DNA of 64,000 bases. Origin: Flavobacterium kingsejongi (GTDB lineage Bacteria; Bacteroidota; Bacteroidia; Flavobacteriales; Flavobacteriaceae). The notes under the pieces were generated by a model that was not told where the DNA came from, did not search any database, and saw only the letters and a program-made list of their open reading frames with translations. The translations under genes and the position numbers were made by a program. Numbering within the stretch: position 1 is the first letter of the stretch; every line of letters starts with the position of its first letter. This document shows, one piece after another, positions 17,421 to 25,521 of this stretch. Location of the stretch: NCBI RefSeq assembly GCF_003076475.1, contig NZ_CP020919.1:1612001-1676000 (forward strand), read 5' to 3'.

Positions 17421-19319
17421 TTACCAGTTGTATGTACGAAATGGAGGGGTAACCAGTCCGTCGGTATTGTAGAGCATGACTTTTCCGGGCGCATCTTCCC
17501 ATAAATAACGTACTGCCATTGGTTTTTTGACTTCTTTACTACTTACCTGTATGGTTTTTAGATCTGTACCTAAAACCGCAGCTTCTGCCGGATAGAACTT
17601 TTTATCAGAGCCTGCCACCTGAAAGCCACCGATATTGTTTTTTTTTGTTTCCGGAGTAAATGTCCCATTGCTAAAGTGAATTGTAATAGCGTTCTCATTA
17701 GTGCTATAATGATCGTAGGTGGGTGCTGTCATAGGAGTTTTTCCATTATAGGCCAATTGATCGGCTATGATGGCCATACGTTTACCAACAATCTGTTTGT
17801 ATATCGGATGGATATTATCATCATCTCCAACATCAATCAATACTACCATTGCGGTATTTTTAAGTGTCAATGCTTTTGCCTGTGATTCCCGTAACGTGAT
17901 CCAGCGGTTATTTTGTCCGCCATAATTGGGAAGCTGTGCAAAAATAAAAGGGTAGTCTACTTTCCAGTTCTTGCGCCAGTCGGTAATCATATTTTGAAAT
18001 AGATCGGCATATTCTGTAGCGTTTTTAGAATTTGCTTCGCCCTGGTACCAAATTATCCCTTTGATTTTTATCCCAAAGAATGGTGTCACCATCCCATTGT
18101 ATAGCGAGGTTGGGTATTTTGTAGGGTGTTGGCGTACCGGGACCTCTTCAATGTCTGGTGTTCCGGCTTTGTAGGTCCATGTTCCGGCAAGCAATAATTT
18201 CCTGTTTGATGTTTCTAGATAAAGAGAAGACGCATCCCCACGAAAACCACCAATATCACCTGTATTTTTGACGCGGATTGTAATCCTGTTTTTTCCTGCT
18301 AAAAGAATGCCTTTGGGAATTGTATATAAACGATCTAAATCTTTTACTGGGCTTTCGCCTATTTTTTTACCGTTGATGTAAGTAATATCTTCATTGTCCA
18401 CGCGGCCAACGCTAAGTGTAGCAGAATTAAGGTCGGCAGGCGTAAGGTCAAAGGTTCGGGTGACCCATATGATACCGTCATTGGGTGTGACTTTGGCTTT
18501 GCTCCAGTAGGTAGGTAATGTAATGTCTTTCCAGGTGGCTGTATTTACATCGGTGCTGTACCATTTTTCTTTCATGCCGAGATCCAGTGTTTCGGCCTTC
18601 GCTTCCCAGGCTTTGGATTCTTTTTTGTAATTCTCCATCACGTCTGAAAAATTCATGCTTTTCATTTCGGCGATCACTTTTTTTGCCGTGGCATGTTTTC
18701 CCATTAGGTCTTCGCTCATCCAGGCTTCGATATTAGTGCCACCCCAGGAGGAATTGATAAGTCCTATAGGAACATTGTATTTTAGGAACAGTTCCCGGCC
18801 AAAGAAATAAGCTACTGCAGAAAATCCTTCAGCACTTTGTGGGGAGCAGGTCTTCCATTCGCCTTTTTCAATATCCTTTTGCGGTGTGCCTGCCATGGTT
18901 CGGGAGACCTGGAGCAATTTTATTTTCTCATAATCAGCTTTGGCCAGTTCTTCCTTCCCATTTCGTGCGTCTTCCAGTTTCCAACCCATATTGGATTGGC
19001 CTGAGCAAAACCATACATCGCCCAAATATATGTCTTTCAAGTGAATGGTTGCATCCTGGGTAATACTCATTTCATAAGGCCCACCTGCTGGAAGAGCCGC
19101 AAAGTCAATACTCCATTCTCCATTCGCATTGATCTTAGCCGATTGCGTTTGGTTATTGAAGTTTACAGTTATTGATTTGTTGCTATCTGCCCAGCCGTAA
19201 ATGGTGATCACTGCATCGCGTTGCAGTACCATGTGGTCTGAAAAAAACTTAGGCAGCGTTACTTTCGCCGATACCATACTGGATAGCACCAGTAAAAACA
19301 GGGTCAATATTTGTTTCAT
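17421..19319 (-). CDS. Secreted SGNH acetylesterase (sialate O-acetylesterase family)
   Basis: An exported carbohydrate esterase of 632 residues with a signal peptide (residues 1-18, ending VSA). The catalytic SGNH block I reads SGQSNMGW near residues 106-113, and a late DDDNIHP segment supplies the likely Asp/His pair. A galactose-binding-like beta region (NSATLSVGRVDNEDITYINGKKIG) interrupts the SGNH fold around residues 250-370, as in SIAE-family enzymes. Family members remove O-acetyl groups from sialic acids or plant and algal polysaccharides. No sialic acid genes are nearby. Its promoter region carries the same 17-bp palindrome as the alginate regulator promoter, so I infer a role on acetylated alginate. 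Confidence 0.85.
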   Translation of the reverse strand: MKQILTLFLLVLSSMVSAKVTLPKFFSDHMVLQRDAVITIYGWADSNKSITVNFNNQTQSAKINANGEWSIDFAALPAGGPYEMSITQDATIHLKDIYLGDVWFCSGQSNMGWKLEDARNGKEELAKADYEKIKLLQVSRTMAGTPQKDIEKGEWKTCSPQSAEGFSAVAYFFGRELFLKYNVPIGLINSSWGGTNIEAWMSEDLMGKHATAKKVIAEMKSMNFSDVMENYKKESKAWEAKAETLDLGMKEKWYSTDVNTATWKDITLPTYWSKAKVTPNDGIIWVTRTFDLTPADLNSATLSVGRVDNEDITYINGKKIGESPVKDLDRLYTIPKGILLAGKNRITIRVKNTGDIGGFRGDASSLYLETSNRKLLLAGTWTYKAGTPDIEEVPVRQHPTKYPTSLYNGMVTPFFGIKIKGIIWYQGEANSKNATEYADLFQNMITDWRKNWKVDYPFIFAQLPNYGGQNNRWITLRESQAKALTLKNTAMVVLIDVGDDDNIHPIYKQIVGKRMAIIADQLAYNGKTPMTAPTYDHYSTNENAITIHFSNGTFTPETKKNNIGGFQVAGSDKKFYPAEAAVLGTDLKTIQVSSKEVKKPMAVRYLWEDAPGKVMLYNTDGLVTPPFRTYNW

Positions 19320-19357
19320 GATTATTCGTTTGTAGAGGAGCTAAACTAAATAATAAA

Positions 19358-19374
19358 AATTGGTTGACCAAATA
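19358..19374 (-). promoter_or_regulatory. Putative GntR operator in front of the acetylesterase gene
   Basis: AATTGGTTGACCAAATA, containing the palindrome TTGGTTGACCAA, lies 39 bases upstream of the esterase ATG. The same 17 bases occur in inverted orientation at 19908-19924 over the gntR promoter. TGGT-N2-ACCA agrees with the general GT/AC half-site pattern of FadR-type GntR regulators. Confidence 0.7.
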
Positions 19375-19523
19375 ATAAAATAACATATTGCTAATTTTAA
19401 CTAAATATAATTATGATATGCATAATGTATGGTCATTACTGTTGTAAATATGGCAATTAATTAAAGCAATGAAAGATGATGTTGTATGTTAGGAATAGTA
19501 TGGGGAAGAAAGAGGCTATAAAA

Positions 19524-19555
19524 AAAGGAGCTTACAGCAAGTGTAAAGCTCCTTT
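19524..19555. terminator. Orphan terminator-like hairpin between divergent genes
   Basis: AAAGGAGCTTACA and TGTAAAGCTCCTTT pair with a single bulge around GCAAG. A terminator is unexpected between two divergent promoters. It may end a short unannotated transcript or remain from a lost gene. The rest of the 19320-19934 gap holds operators, a repeat copy and AT-rich DNA with no coding frame. Confidence 0.6.
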
Positions 19556-19573
19556 AAAGGCTATTTTTTACGT

Positions 19574-19608
19574 CCATTATGTAAAGTTGCATCGCTTTTG
19601 GGAAGTGG
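19574..19608 (+). repeat. Direct repeat copy 1 flanking the GntR gene
   Basis: Shares the core TGTAAAGTTGCATCGCTT, preceded by CCATT and followed by GGAAGTGG, with the copy at 20696-20728. Differences are one substitution and a two-base length change. Confidence 0.8.
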
Positions 19609-19883
19609 TTGAGGCTTTTACCTATTGAATGTAGTATAAACTAGTCCTTATAAGAAACAAAAATAATCAAATTCGACTGGAGTTATGTGAATGACGCGTT
19701 AATAATTCGATTTTTTGGTAGTATTTCCTTATAATTTTTAGATTAAACAAACCGAAAACGTTTGAGTACAAATCCTAAAACACAGATTTTTTAGAAATAT
19801 TTTGGTTTATATTAACTTTTTAGATCAATAATATTCATTGAAAGTAAGTTTTAATTTAATTAAATGAAAAAAATACGTCATTA

Positions 19884-19924
19884 TTTGGTGATATAAAAAA
19901 ATGCGTATATTTGGTCAACCAATT
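19884..19924 (+). promoter_or_regulatory. gntR promoter overlapped by the GntR operator
   Basis: TTTG at 19884-19887 and TATATTTG at 19906-19913 form a Bacteroidetes promoter. The palindrome TTGGTCAACCAA at 19911-19922 covers the end of the -7 box and the expected start site. This geometry suggests autorepression and rules against the upstream TTG at 19911 being the start codon. Confidence 0.72.
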
Positions 19925-19934
19925 ACAAATAGAA

Positions 19935-20666
19935 ATGCAAGAGTTTGGTTTAAACGGATTTAAAACTTCGGAAGAAGAGGAAATCATTACAAAGATTAGG
20001 GATTTAATAACCTCCAAAAAGCTAAAACCTGGAGACCGGTTGCCTTCGGAACGTAAGCTATCAGAAGAATTTGGGGTAAGTAGAGGTAATGTGCGGGAGG
20101 TGATCCAGAAATTGGAATTCTATGGTTTACTAAAAACACTTCCGCAAAGTGGGACTTTTGTAGCTAATCTTGGTGTTCCGGCATTAAGTGGGATGATTAC
20201 CGATATCTTACAGCTGAAAAAACCAGATTTTAAATCGCTGGTCGAAAGCAGGATTATGCTCGAAATGCAGGTTGTAGCTCTGGCGGCAGAACGGAGGACA
20301 GAGCGCCATCTGGAACAAATCGGAGCGGCTTTGGAAGCATATCGTGTGAAAGTGGAAAATAATGAAGATGCTGTTGAGGAAGATCTCATGTTCCATTTAA
20401 AGATTTCAGAAGCCAGTGGTAATCCGGTATTGAATACATTAATGCTAATTATAACGCCAGAGATCATCGCCAATTTTGAAAAATACCATGTGTGTACCAA
20501 ATCAATGACCGGAGATAATATTGTAGAGCACCAACAAATTTATGATGCGATAAAAGAAAAAAATCCTGAAAAGGCAAAACGGGAACTGCAATTTCATTTT
20601 AAAACATTATATGAATATTGTAATAAAACAGATACGTTAATGAATATCAACGAAAATATTTTCTAG
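19935..20666 (+). CDS. FadR-type GntR transcriptional regulator of the alginate locus
   Basis: A DNA-binding regulator of 243 residues from the ATG at 19935. The N-terminal winged helix reads LKPGDRLPSERKLSEEFGVSRGNVREVIQKLEF, and an all-helical FCD effector domain (residues about 85-215) follows with DLMFHLKISEASGNPVL. A TTG at 19911 would extend the frame but lies inside the promoter and operator. FCD-domain regulators usually bind a sugar acid; in alginate loci a DEH, KDG or related intermediate is the likely ligand. It stands immediately upstream of susC in the same direction, with 193 bases between. It probably represses its own promoter and the acetylesterase gene. Confidence 0.88.
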   Translation: MQEFGLNGFKTSEEEEIITKIRDLITSKKLKPGDRLPSERKLSEEFGVSRGNVREVIQKLEFYGLLKTLPQSGTFVANLGVPALSGMITDILQLKKPDFKSLVESRIMLEMQVVALAAERRTERHLEQIGAALEAYRVKVENNEDAVEEDLMFHLKISEASGNPVLNTLMLIITPEIIANFEKYHVCTKSMTGDNIVEHQQIYDAIKEKNPEKAKRELQFHFKTLYEYCNKTDTLMNINENIF

Positions 20667-20695
20667 GAATTACAATTCCGGAATGACGGTTATGA

Positions 20696-20728
20696 CCATT
20701 GTGTAAAGTTGCATCGCTTGGGGAAGTG
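20696..20728 (+). repeat. Direct repeat copy 2 flanking the GntR gene
   Basis: Second copy of the TGTAAAGTTGCATCGCTT repeat, 1.12 kb from copy 1, in the leader between gntR and susC. Confidence 0.8.
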
Positions 20729-20760
20729 GATTTTTACTGCACGTTAAGTCAAGAAAAATA

Positions 20761-20812
20761 AATCTGAAATCAGATTGTACGAGTACAAAAGCACTACCGA
20801 CTCATCGTCGGT
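20761..20812 (+). promoter_or_regulatory. Cluster of palindromes in the susC leader
   Basis: Three perfect inverted repeats in 52 bases: AATCTGA-AA-TCAGATT (20761-20776), TTGTAC-GA-GTACAA (20775-20788) and ACCGAC-TCATC-GTCGGT (20796-20812). The first two look like operators. The third could be an RNA stem in the susC leader. No exact TTGGTCAACCAA copy is present here, so control of the main operon may differ from that of gntR. Confidence 0.5.
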
Positions 20813-20859
20813 CAGGATGGCTTTATCTTAATGTTATTGAATGTAAGTTATAAATTTTT

Positions 20860-23800
20860 ATGAAATTAAAAACACTTTTTCTGTTTTCGGCATTATTGCT
20901 GACGAGCTTCCTTTTTGCTCAGGAAACGTATACCCTCAAGGGCACAGTTACTTCTGCAGAGGATAATCTCACCTTACCGGGAGCCACGGTTACGGTTTTG
21001 GGAACTACAAATGCGGTAATGACCGACATTGACGGCGCTTTTAGTATTAAAGTCAACGCCAACAGTTCGCTGCAAATCTCTTTTATGGGGAAGATTACCC
21101 GAACCATCACTGTTGATGGCAAAAAGGAAATCACTATAGCACTTACTGACGAAAGTACCAATCTGGATGAAGTTGTGGTAGTAGGCTACGGGACACAAAA
21201 AAAATCATCCATTACCGGATCGGTATCGAAACTGGAAAATACCAACCTGGATGAGAACACTGTTTCACGGGTGGATAAAGCATTACAGGGAAGAATAGCA
21301 GGGCTTCAGATTCAGAATGTAAGTTCAGAAGTTGGAGAAGCACCACAGATCCGGATTCGTGGTTTGGGATCCATCAGTGCGAGTAGTGATCCATTGGTGG
21401 TGGTTGATGGATTTCCGGTACAAAATGGACTGGAATTTATCAACCCCAGTACCATAGAATCGATTGAAGTCTTGAAAGATGCCAGTTCTACGGCAATCTA
21501 CGGTTCACGAGGAGCCAACGGAGTAATTATTGTTACGACCAAAGGCGGATCGGAATCCAAAACATTATATGAATTCAAAACGTTTTTCGGGGTGAAATCA
21601 GTTTATCAGAAAGTTGATTTGCTGGATACTTACGGTTATACGGATATGCTGCGTAATGAACGTCAGCAACACGAGAATTATATGGCCGGGGTGAACGGTA
21701 CTATGCCGGCACAAATTGCGTACTCGGCTCGTGAAAAAGGAATGCGCAATGTAGCCGATAATTCCAATGGCGGTACTGACTGGCAGGATGAAGGCATCCG
21801 GAATTTTGCCACAATCAAAAATTACCAGCTGAATGTATCGGGGGGTGGAAAAGCATCCAATTATTATGTCTCCGGTCAATATATTGAAGACGAAGGCCTG
21901 ATGAAAGACAACTACCTTACCCGTATTAATTTCCAGAGCCGTGTTCGTGCCCAATTGAGCGATAAACTTTCGCTGGATTTCAACCTGCGTCCGTCTTACA
22001 CGAAGAAAAGAAGATCTACCATTGCCTATTCCGACCTTACCCGTTCTTTGGGATTTATGCCTTCACGGCACAACGCCTACACTTCGGCACTGACAGGCTA
22101 TCCGGAAGGTTCTTATGCTCATGGGCGTCACTTTAATAATGCTCATTTTAATTACCTGGATGAAAACGGGGTACAACAGGATTTTACTACTTCACTTTGG
22201 GGAACCAATAATAACAGTCCTATCTCAAGGATGGAAAATGAAAAACGTTTTGTACATGATTACAGGATGCTTGGGAACTTTGGACTGGACTATAAAATAT
22301 CAAAATCCTTTACGTTTCGTAGTTCAGGAGGTGTGAATGTGGACTATTCCAATTATGAGCGTTTCCGTAACAGCCAGGCAGATCAAACCGGTCAGGCTAT
22401 CGGAGAAGATGACAGCACGATGAAAGTGGATATGCTTACCGAAAATACCATCAATTATAAATGGAAAAACAAAGTCCACAGTATTGATGCTTTGGGGGGG
22501 ATTACCTATCAAAAAACAAATCTAAAATACTCCGGGATCTATGGGACGCAATTTCCATCAGATTATATTGAGACGATCAATGGGGCTAATGTTATTGATG
22601 CAGGCCAGACTTTTACACGAAAAGAGCAAATCGGGCTTTTATCCTTTTTAGCACGATTCAATTATTCCTATAAAGACCGTTACCTGATTTCGCTTGCGGC
22701 CAGAGCTGATGGATCTTCGCTCTTTGGACCCGATAATAAATATGGGATTTTCCCTTCGGTCTCGGTAGGATGGAATATTGGTGAAGAAGATTTCTGGAAA
22801 AATAATGTACAATTCATGAACCGCTTTAAACTGCGTACCAGTTTTGGGGTAACCGGAAATAATGATATTGCGAATTACTCTTTTACGAATTTATTATATA
22901 CCACAAACTACTCTTTGGGAGAAGGAGCGGGAAATGTGAATTCCGGTTTGGGAGAAACGGGGAATGTACTCGGAAATCCGGGTATTGGATGGGAACAAAC
23001 ATTGGAATATGATTCCGGTGCCGATCTGAGCTTTTTTGACAACAGACTGAATTTCACCTTTGATTATTATTATTCCATTACCGATAAATTATTGCTGCAA
23101 CAGAATATCTCCTACATCACAGGGCATTCCCAATACTTTAATAATATCGGTAAAATCCAGAACCGTGGTTTTGAGATTGAAGTTTCCGGAAACCTGCATA
23201 CCAAGAATTTCTCCTGGAAACCGAGTTTTAATATTTCTGCCAACCAAAACAAATTGGTATCGTTGGGTGGTGAAGCACAATTCATCAGCCAGGGAGAACG
23301 CAATGAGGAATATATCGCTAAAGTAGGAGAACAGGCAATTCAGTATTATGGCTATAAAATGATAGGAATCTGGCAAACTGCCGAAGAACTGGCCAATAAT
23401 CCACACTCTGCAGATGATGCTGTTGGTGGAATCCGTGTGGCAGATATCAATGGGGATGGGGTAATTAATGCCAGTGACCGTACGACTTTAGGAAGTCCTT
23501 TCCCTGATTTTACCTGGGGATTTTATAACGGGTTTACCTATAAGAATTTTGATATGAACTTTTTAGTTCAGGGATCTGTAGGAGGCGAGACATTTTATGG
23601 GGATGGATATTATAATGAAACCCGTTTTTTATATAAAGATTTTACCGAAGGACGTTGGTTCAGCGAAGGCGTTCCGGCAACAAAACCCAAAGATAATAAC
23701 GGGAGGGCGTGGCAGAATACGGATTATCTGATTCAGGATGCTTCCTATATGTCGCTTCGTAATGTAACAGTTGGGTACAGCATGCCCGCAGATTTTATCA

Positions 23801-24000
23801 AAAGAATGCGACTGACCAAGGCCCGTTTCTACCTGTCCGGTGAAAACTTACTTTACATTAAATCCAGTGACTTCTGGGGATTGAATCCGGAAGGGATTAC
23901 TACTGGTGGTGTATACAGTTCGCCACTGATTTCGGGATACCAGCGTGGTGCTTTCCCGGTTCAGCGTACAATTTCATTTGGAATTGATATTAATTTCTAA
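20860..24000 (+). CDS. SusC-like TonB-dependent outer-membrane receptor (alginate oligosaccharide uptake)
   Basis: A 1046-residue outer-membrane transporter. In order: a signal peptide (residues 1-20), a carboxypeptidase-regulatory-like beta domain (residues 22-95, LKGTVTSAEDNLTLPGATVTV), a TonB-box-like VVVVGYGTQKKSSITG, a plug domain (DALQGRIAGLQI-type sequence near 140, then YGSRGANGVIIVTTKGG) and a 22-strand barrel ending in a terminal phenylalanine (FGIDINF). It works with the SusD lipoprotein 11 bases downstream and with inner-membrane TonB. It opens a run of eleven closely spaced genes whose other members indicate alginate as substrate. Confidence 0.95.
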   Translation: MKLKTLFLFSALLLTSFLFAQETYTLKGTVTSAEDNLTLPGATVTVLGTTNAVMTDIDGAFSIKVNANSSLQISFMGKITRTITVDGKKEITIALTDESTNLDEVVVVGYGTQKKSSITGSVSKLENTNLDENTVSRVDKALQGRIAGLQIQNVSSEVGEAPQIRIRGLGSISASSDPLVVVDGFPVQNGLEFINPSTIESIEVLKDASSTAIYGSRGANGVIIVTTKGGSESKTLYEFKTFFGVKSVYQKVDLLDTYGYTDMLRNERQQHENYMAGVNGTMPAQIAYSAREKGMRNVADNSNGGTDWQDEGIRNFATIKNYQLNVSGGGKASNYYVSGQYIEDEGLMKDNYLTRINFQSRVRAQLSDKLSLDFNLRPSYTKKRRSTIAYSDLTRSLGFMPSRHNAYTSALTGYPEGSYAHGRHFNNAHFNYLDENGVQQDFTTSLWGTNNNSPISRMENEKRFVHDYRMLGNFGLDYKISKSFTFRSSGGVNVDYSNYERFRNSQADQTGQAIGEDDSTMKVDMLTENTINYKWKNKVHSIDALGGITYQKTNLKYSGIYGTQFPSDYIETINGANVIDAGQTFTRKEQIGLLSFLARFNYSYKDRYLISLAARADGSSLFGPDNKYGIFPSVSVGWNIGEEDFWKNNVQFMNRFKLRTSFGVTGNNDIANYSFTNLLYTTNYSLGEGAGNVNSGLGETGNVLGNPGIGWEQTLEYDSGADLSFFDNRLNFTFDYYYSITDKLLLQQNISYITGHSQYFNNIGKIQNRGFEIEVSGNLHTKNFSWKPSFNISANQNKLVSLGGEAQFISQGERNEEYIAKVGEQAIQYYGYKMIGIWQTAEELANNPHSADDAVGGIRVADINGDGVINASDRTTLGSPFPDFTWGFYNGFTYKNFDMNFLVQGSVGGETFYGDGYYNETRFLYKDFTEGRWFSEGVPATKPKDNNGRAWQNTDYLIQDASYMSLRNVTVGYSMPADFIKRMRLTKARFYLSGENLLYIKSSDFWGLNPEGITTGGVYSSPLISGYQRGAFPVQRTISFGIDINF

Positions 24001-24011
24001 AAATCAGGATT

Positions 24012-25511
24012 ATGAAAATACATACATTTCGTTTTACTACTATAAAAATTTTATGCCTCAGCGCGGCATTCTTATGCTCCAGCTGTGATGAAACATTGGA
24101 TTTACGGCCTATTTCTGAAATTGGCGTCGATGACTTTTATACTACCCCTGAAGAGGTAAATTTAGCTGTTATTTCCATTTATAATAGCCTTTATGGCATG
24201 CAAAACCGGGAATGGATGCTGACGGAGTTGCGTTCAGACAACACCTATATGAATCCGAATTCTACAGAAACCAAGGATTTGGCTGTCCGGGAAATTGATC
24301 GCTTTGTGCAAAGCTCGCAAAATATCTACATTCAGGAATATTGGAAAGCATGTTACAGGACGATTAACCTATCCAATATCGTTTTGAAAAACCTGGATGT
24401 GGTTGCAGATGCCAATAAAAGGAATGCATATGAAGGGGAAGCCCGTTTTCTAAGAGCGCATGCCTATTTTAACCTTGTGCGTTTATGGGGTGGCGTATTT
24501 ATCGTTGAAACTCCTGTTTCAGGAAGCCAGGCTAAAGAAATGGACCGTAGCCCTCAAAATGAAGTCTATGCGTTTATCCTGAATGACCTGCGTATCGCTG
24601 CCGAAAAACTTCCGGCTGTACAAAATGGCGCTTCATTGGGAAGAGTAACAGCTGATGCGTCAAGGACATTATTGGGTAAGGCCTTATTAACCGCGGGGGG
24701 TGAACAAAACCTGGCAGAAGCGCGTACGGTACTTGCTCAGGTTGTGGGGGGCACTTTTTCGCTGCAACCAACGTATAACGCCGTGTTCAGCATTTCGAAT
24801 GAATACAATAATGAAATATTATTTGCTGTGCGTTACCAGTCCGGTAGCGTAGGGTTAGGTTCCCCTTTTCAAAATTATTTTGCGCCATTGCAAAGTGATA
24901 ACTATGTTGTTTTTGGAAATGGTGATGGCCTGAATGCCCCGACAGAAAATATATCACAGGCCTATGTTACAGGCGATCCGAGAAAAGCAACGTCTATGGC
25001 AGACAGCTGGATTGGCTTTAACGGAGCAGTGAATAATGACCGCCATGTTGTAAAATACAATTCTGTTTTTAATACAGTAGACGATGGAGGTAACGACTGG
25101 ATCGTTTTGCGTTATGCAGATGCCTTACTGTTATTAGCAGAAACAATCAATGAGCAAAGCGGCCCAACAGGGGAAGCATTGGGATACCTGAACCAGGTGA
25201 GAACCCGTTCCTTAGGGCCTGATGCAGCATTGACAACAGCTGATGCGGGAACCTATTTTGATTTTAAACTGGCCTTGGAAAAAGAAAGAAGGGTAGAATT
25301 CGGTTTTGAAAACCACCGATGGTTTGACCTGGTTCGGACTGGCAGGGCAGAAATTGTAATGACCCAGCATTTTGCAACGGAATTCCAGTATAATGATCCC
25401 GCACATCCTTCCCTGAATACTCCGGGATTACAGCATTATCAGATTTTGCTGCCGATACCTCAGTATGAAATTGACCTGAATCCAACGATTGCCCAAAATA
25501 CGGGGTATTAA
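24012..25511 (+). CDS. SusD/RagB-family surface glycan-binding lipoprotein
   Basis: A 499-residue lipoprotein that caps the SusC barrel and binds oligosaccharides. The lipobox LCSSC places the lipidated cysteine near residue 25. The SusD pattern is visible in YFNLVRLWGGVFIVETPVSG, AVRYQSGSVGLG and the C-terminal ERRVEFGFENHRWFDLVRTGRAE block, followed by LLPIPQYEIDLNP and the usual NxGY end. It follows susC by 11 bases and precedes the PL6 gene by 10 bases, so all three share a transcript. Confidence 0.95.
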   Translation: MKIHTFRFTTIKILCLSAAFLCSSCDETLDLRPISEIGVDDFYTTPEEVNLAVISIYNSLYGMQNREWMLTELRSDNTYMNPNSTETKDLAVREIDRFVQSSQNIYIQEYWKACYRTINLSNIVLKNLDVVADANKRNAYEGEARFLRAHAYFNLVRLWGGVFIVETPVSGSQAKEMDRSPQNEVYAFILNDLRIAAEKLPAVQNGASLGRVTADASRTLLGKALLTAGGEQNLAEARTVLAQVVGGTFSLQPTYNAVFSISNEYNNEILFAVRYQSGSVGLGSPFQNYFAPLQSDNYVVFGNGDGLNAPTENISQAYVTGDPRKATSMADSWIGFNGAVNNDRHVVKYNSVFNTVDDGGNDWIVLRYADALLLLAETINEQSGPTGEALGYLNQVRTRSLGPDAALTTADAGTYFDFKLALEKERRVEFGFENHRWFDLVRTGRAEIVMTQHFATEFQYNDPAHPSLNTPGLQHYQILLPIPQYEIDLNPTIAQNTGY

Positions 25512-25521
25512 TTATAGTATT

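Noticed and set aside
17421..19319. Sialic acid catabolism locus
   Set aside because: No nan genes, sialidase or sialic acid transporter nearby; the operator ties the esterase to the alginate regulator.
19911..19934. TTG at 19911 as start of the GntR protein
   Set aside because: It lies inside the -7 box and operator, where the transcript would not yet include it.
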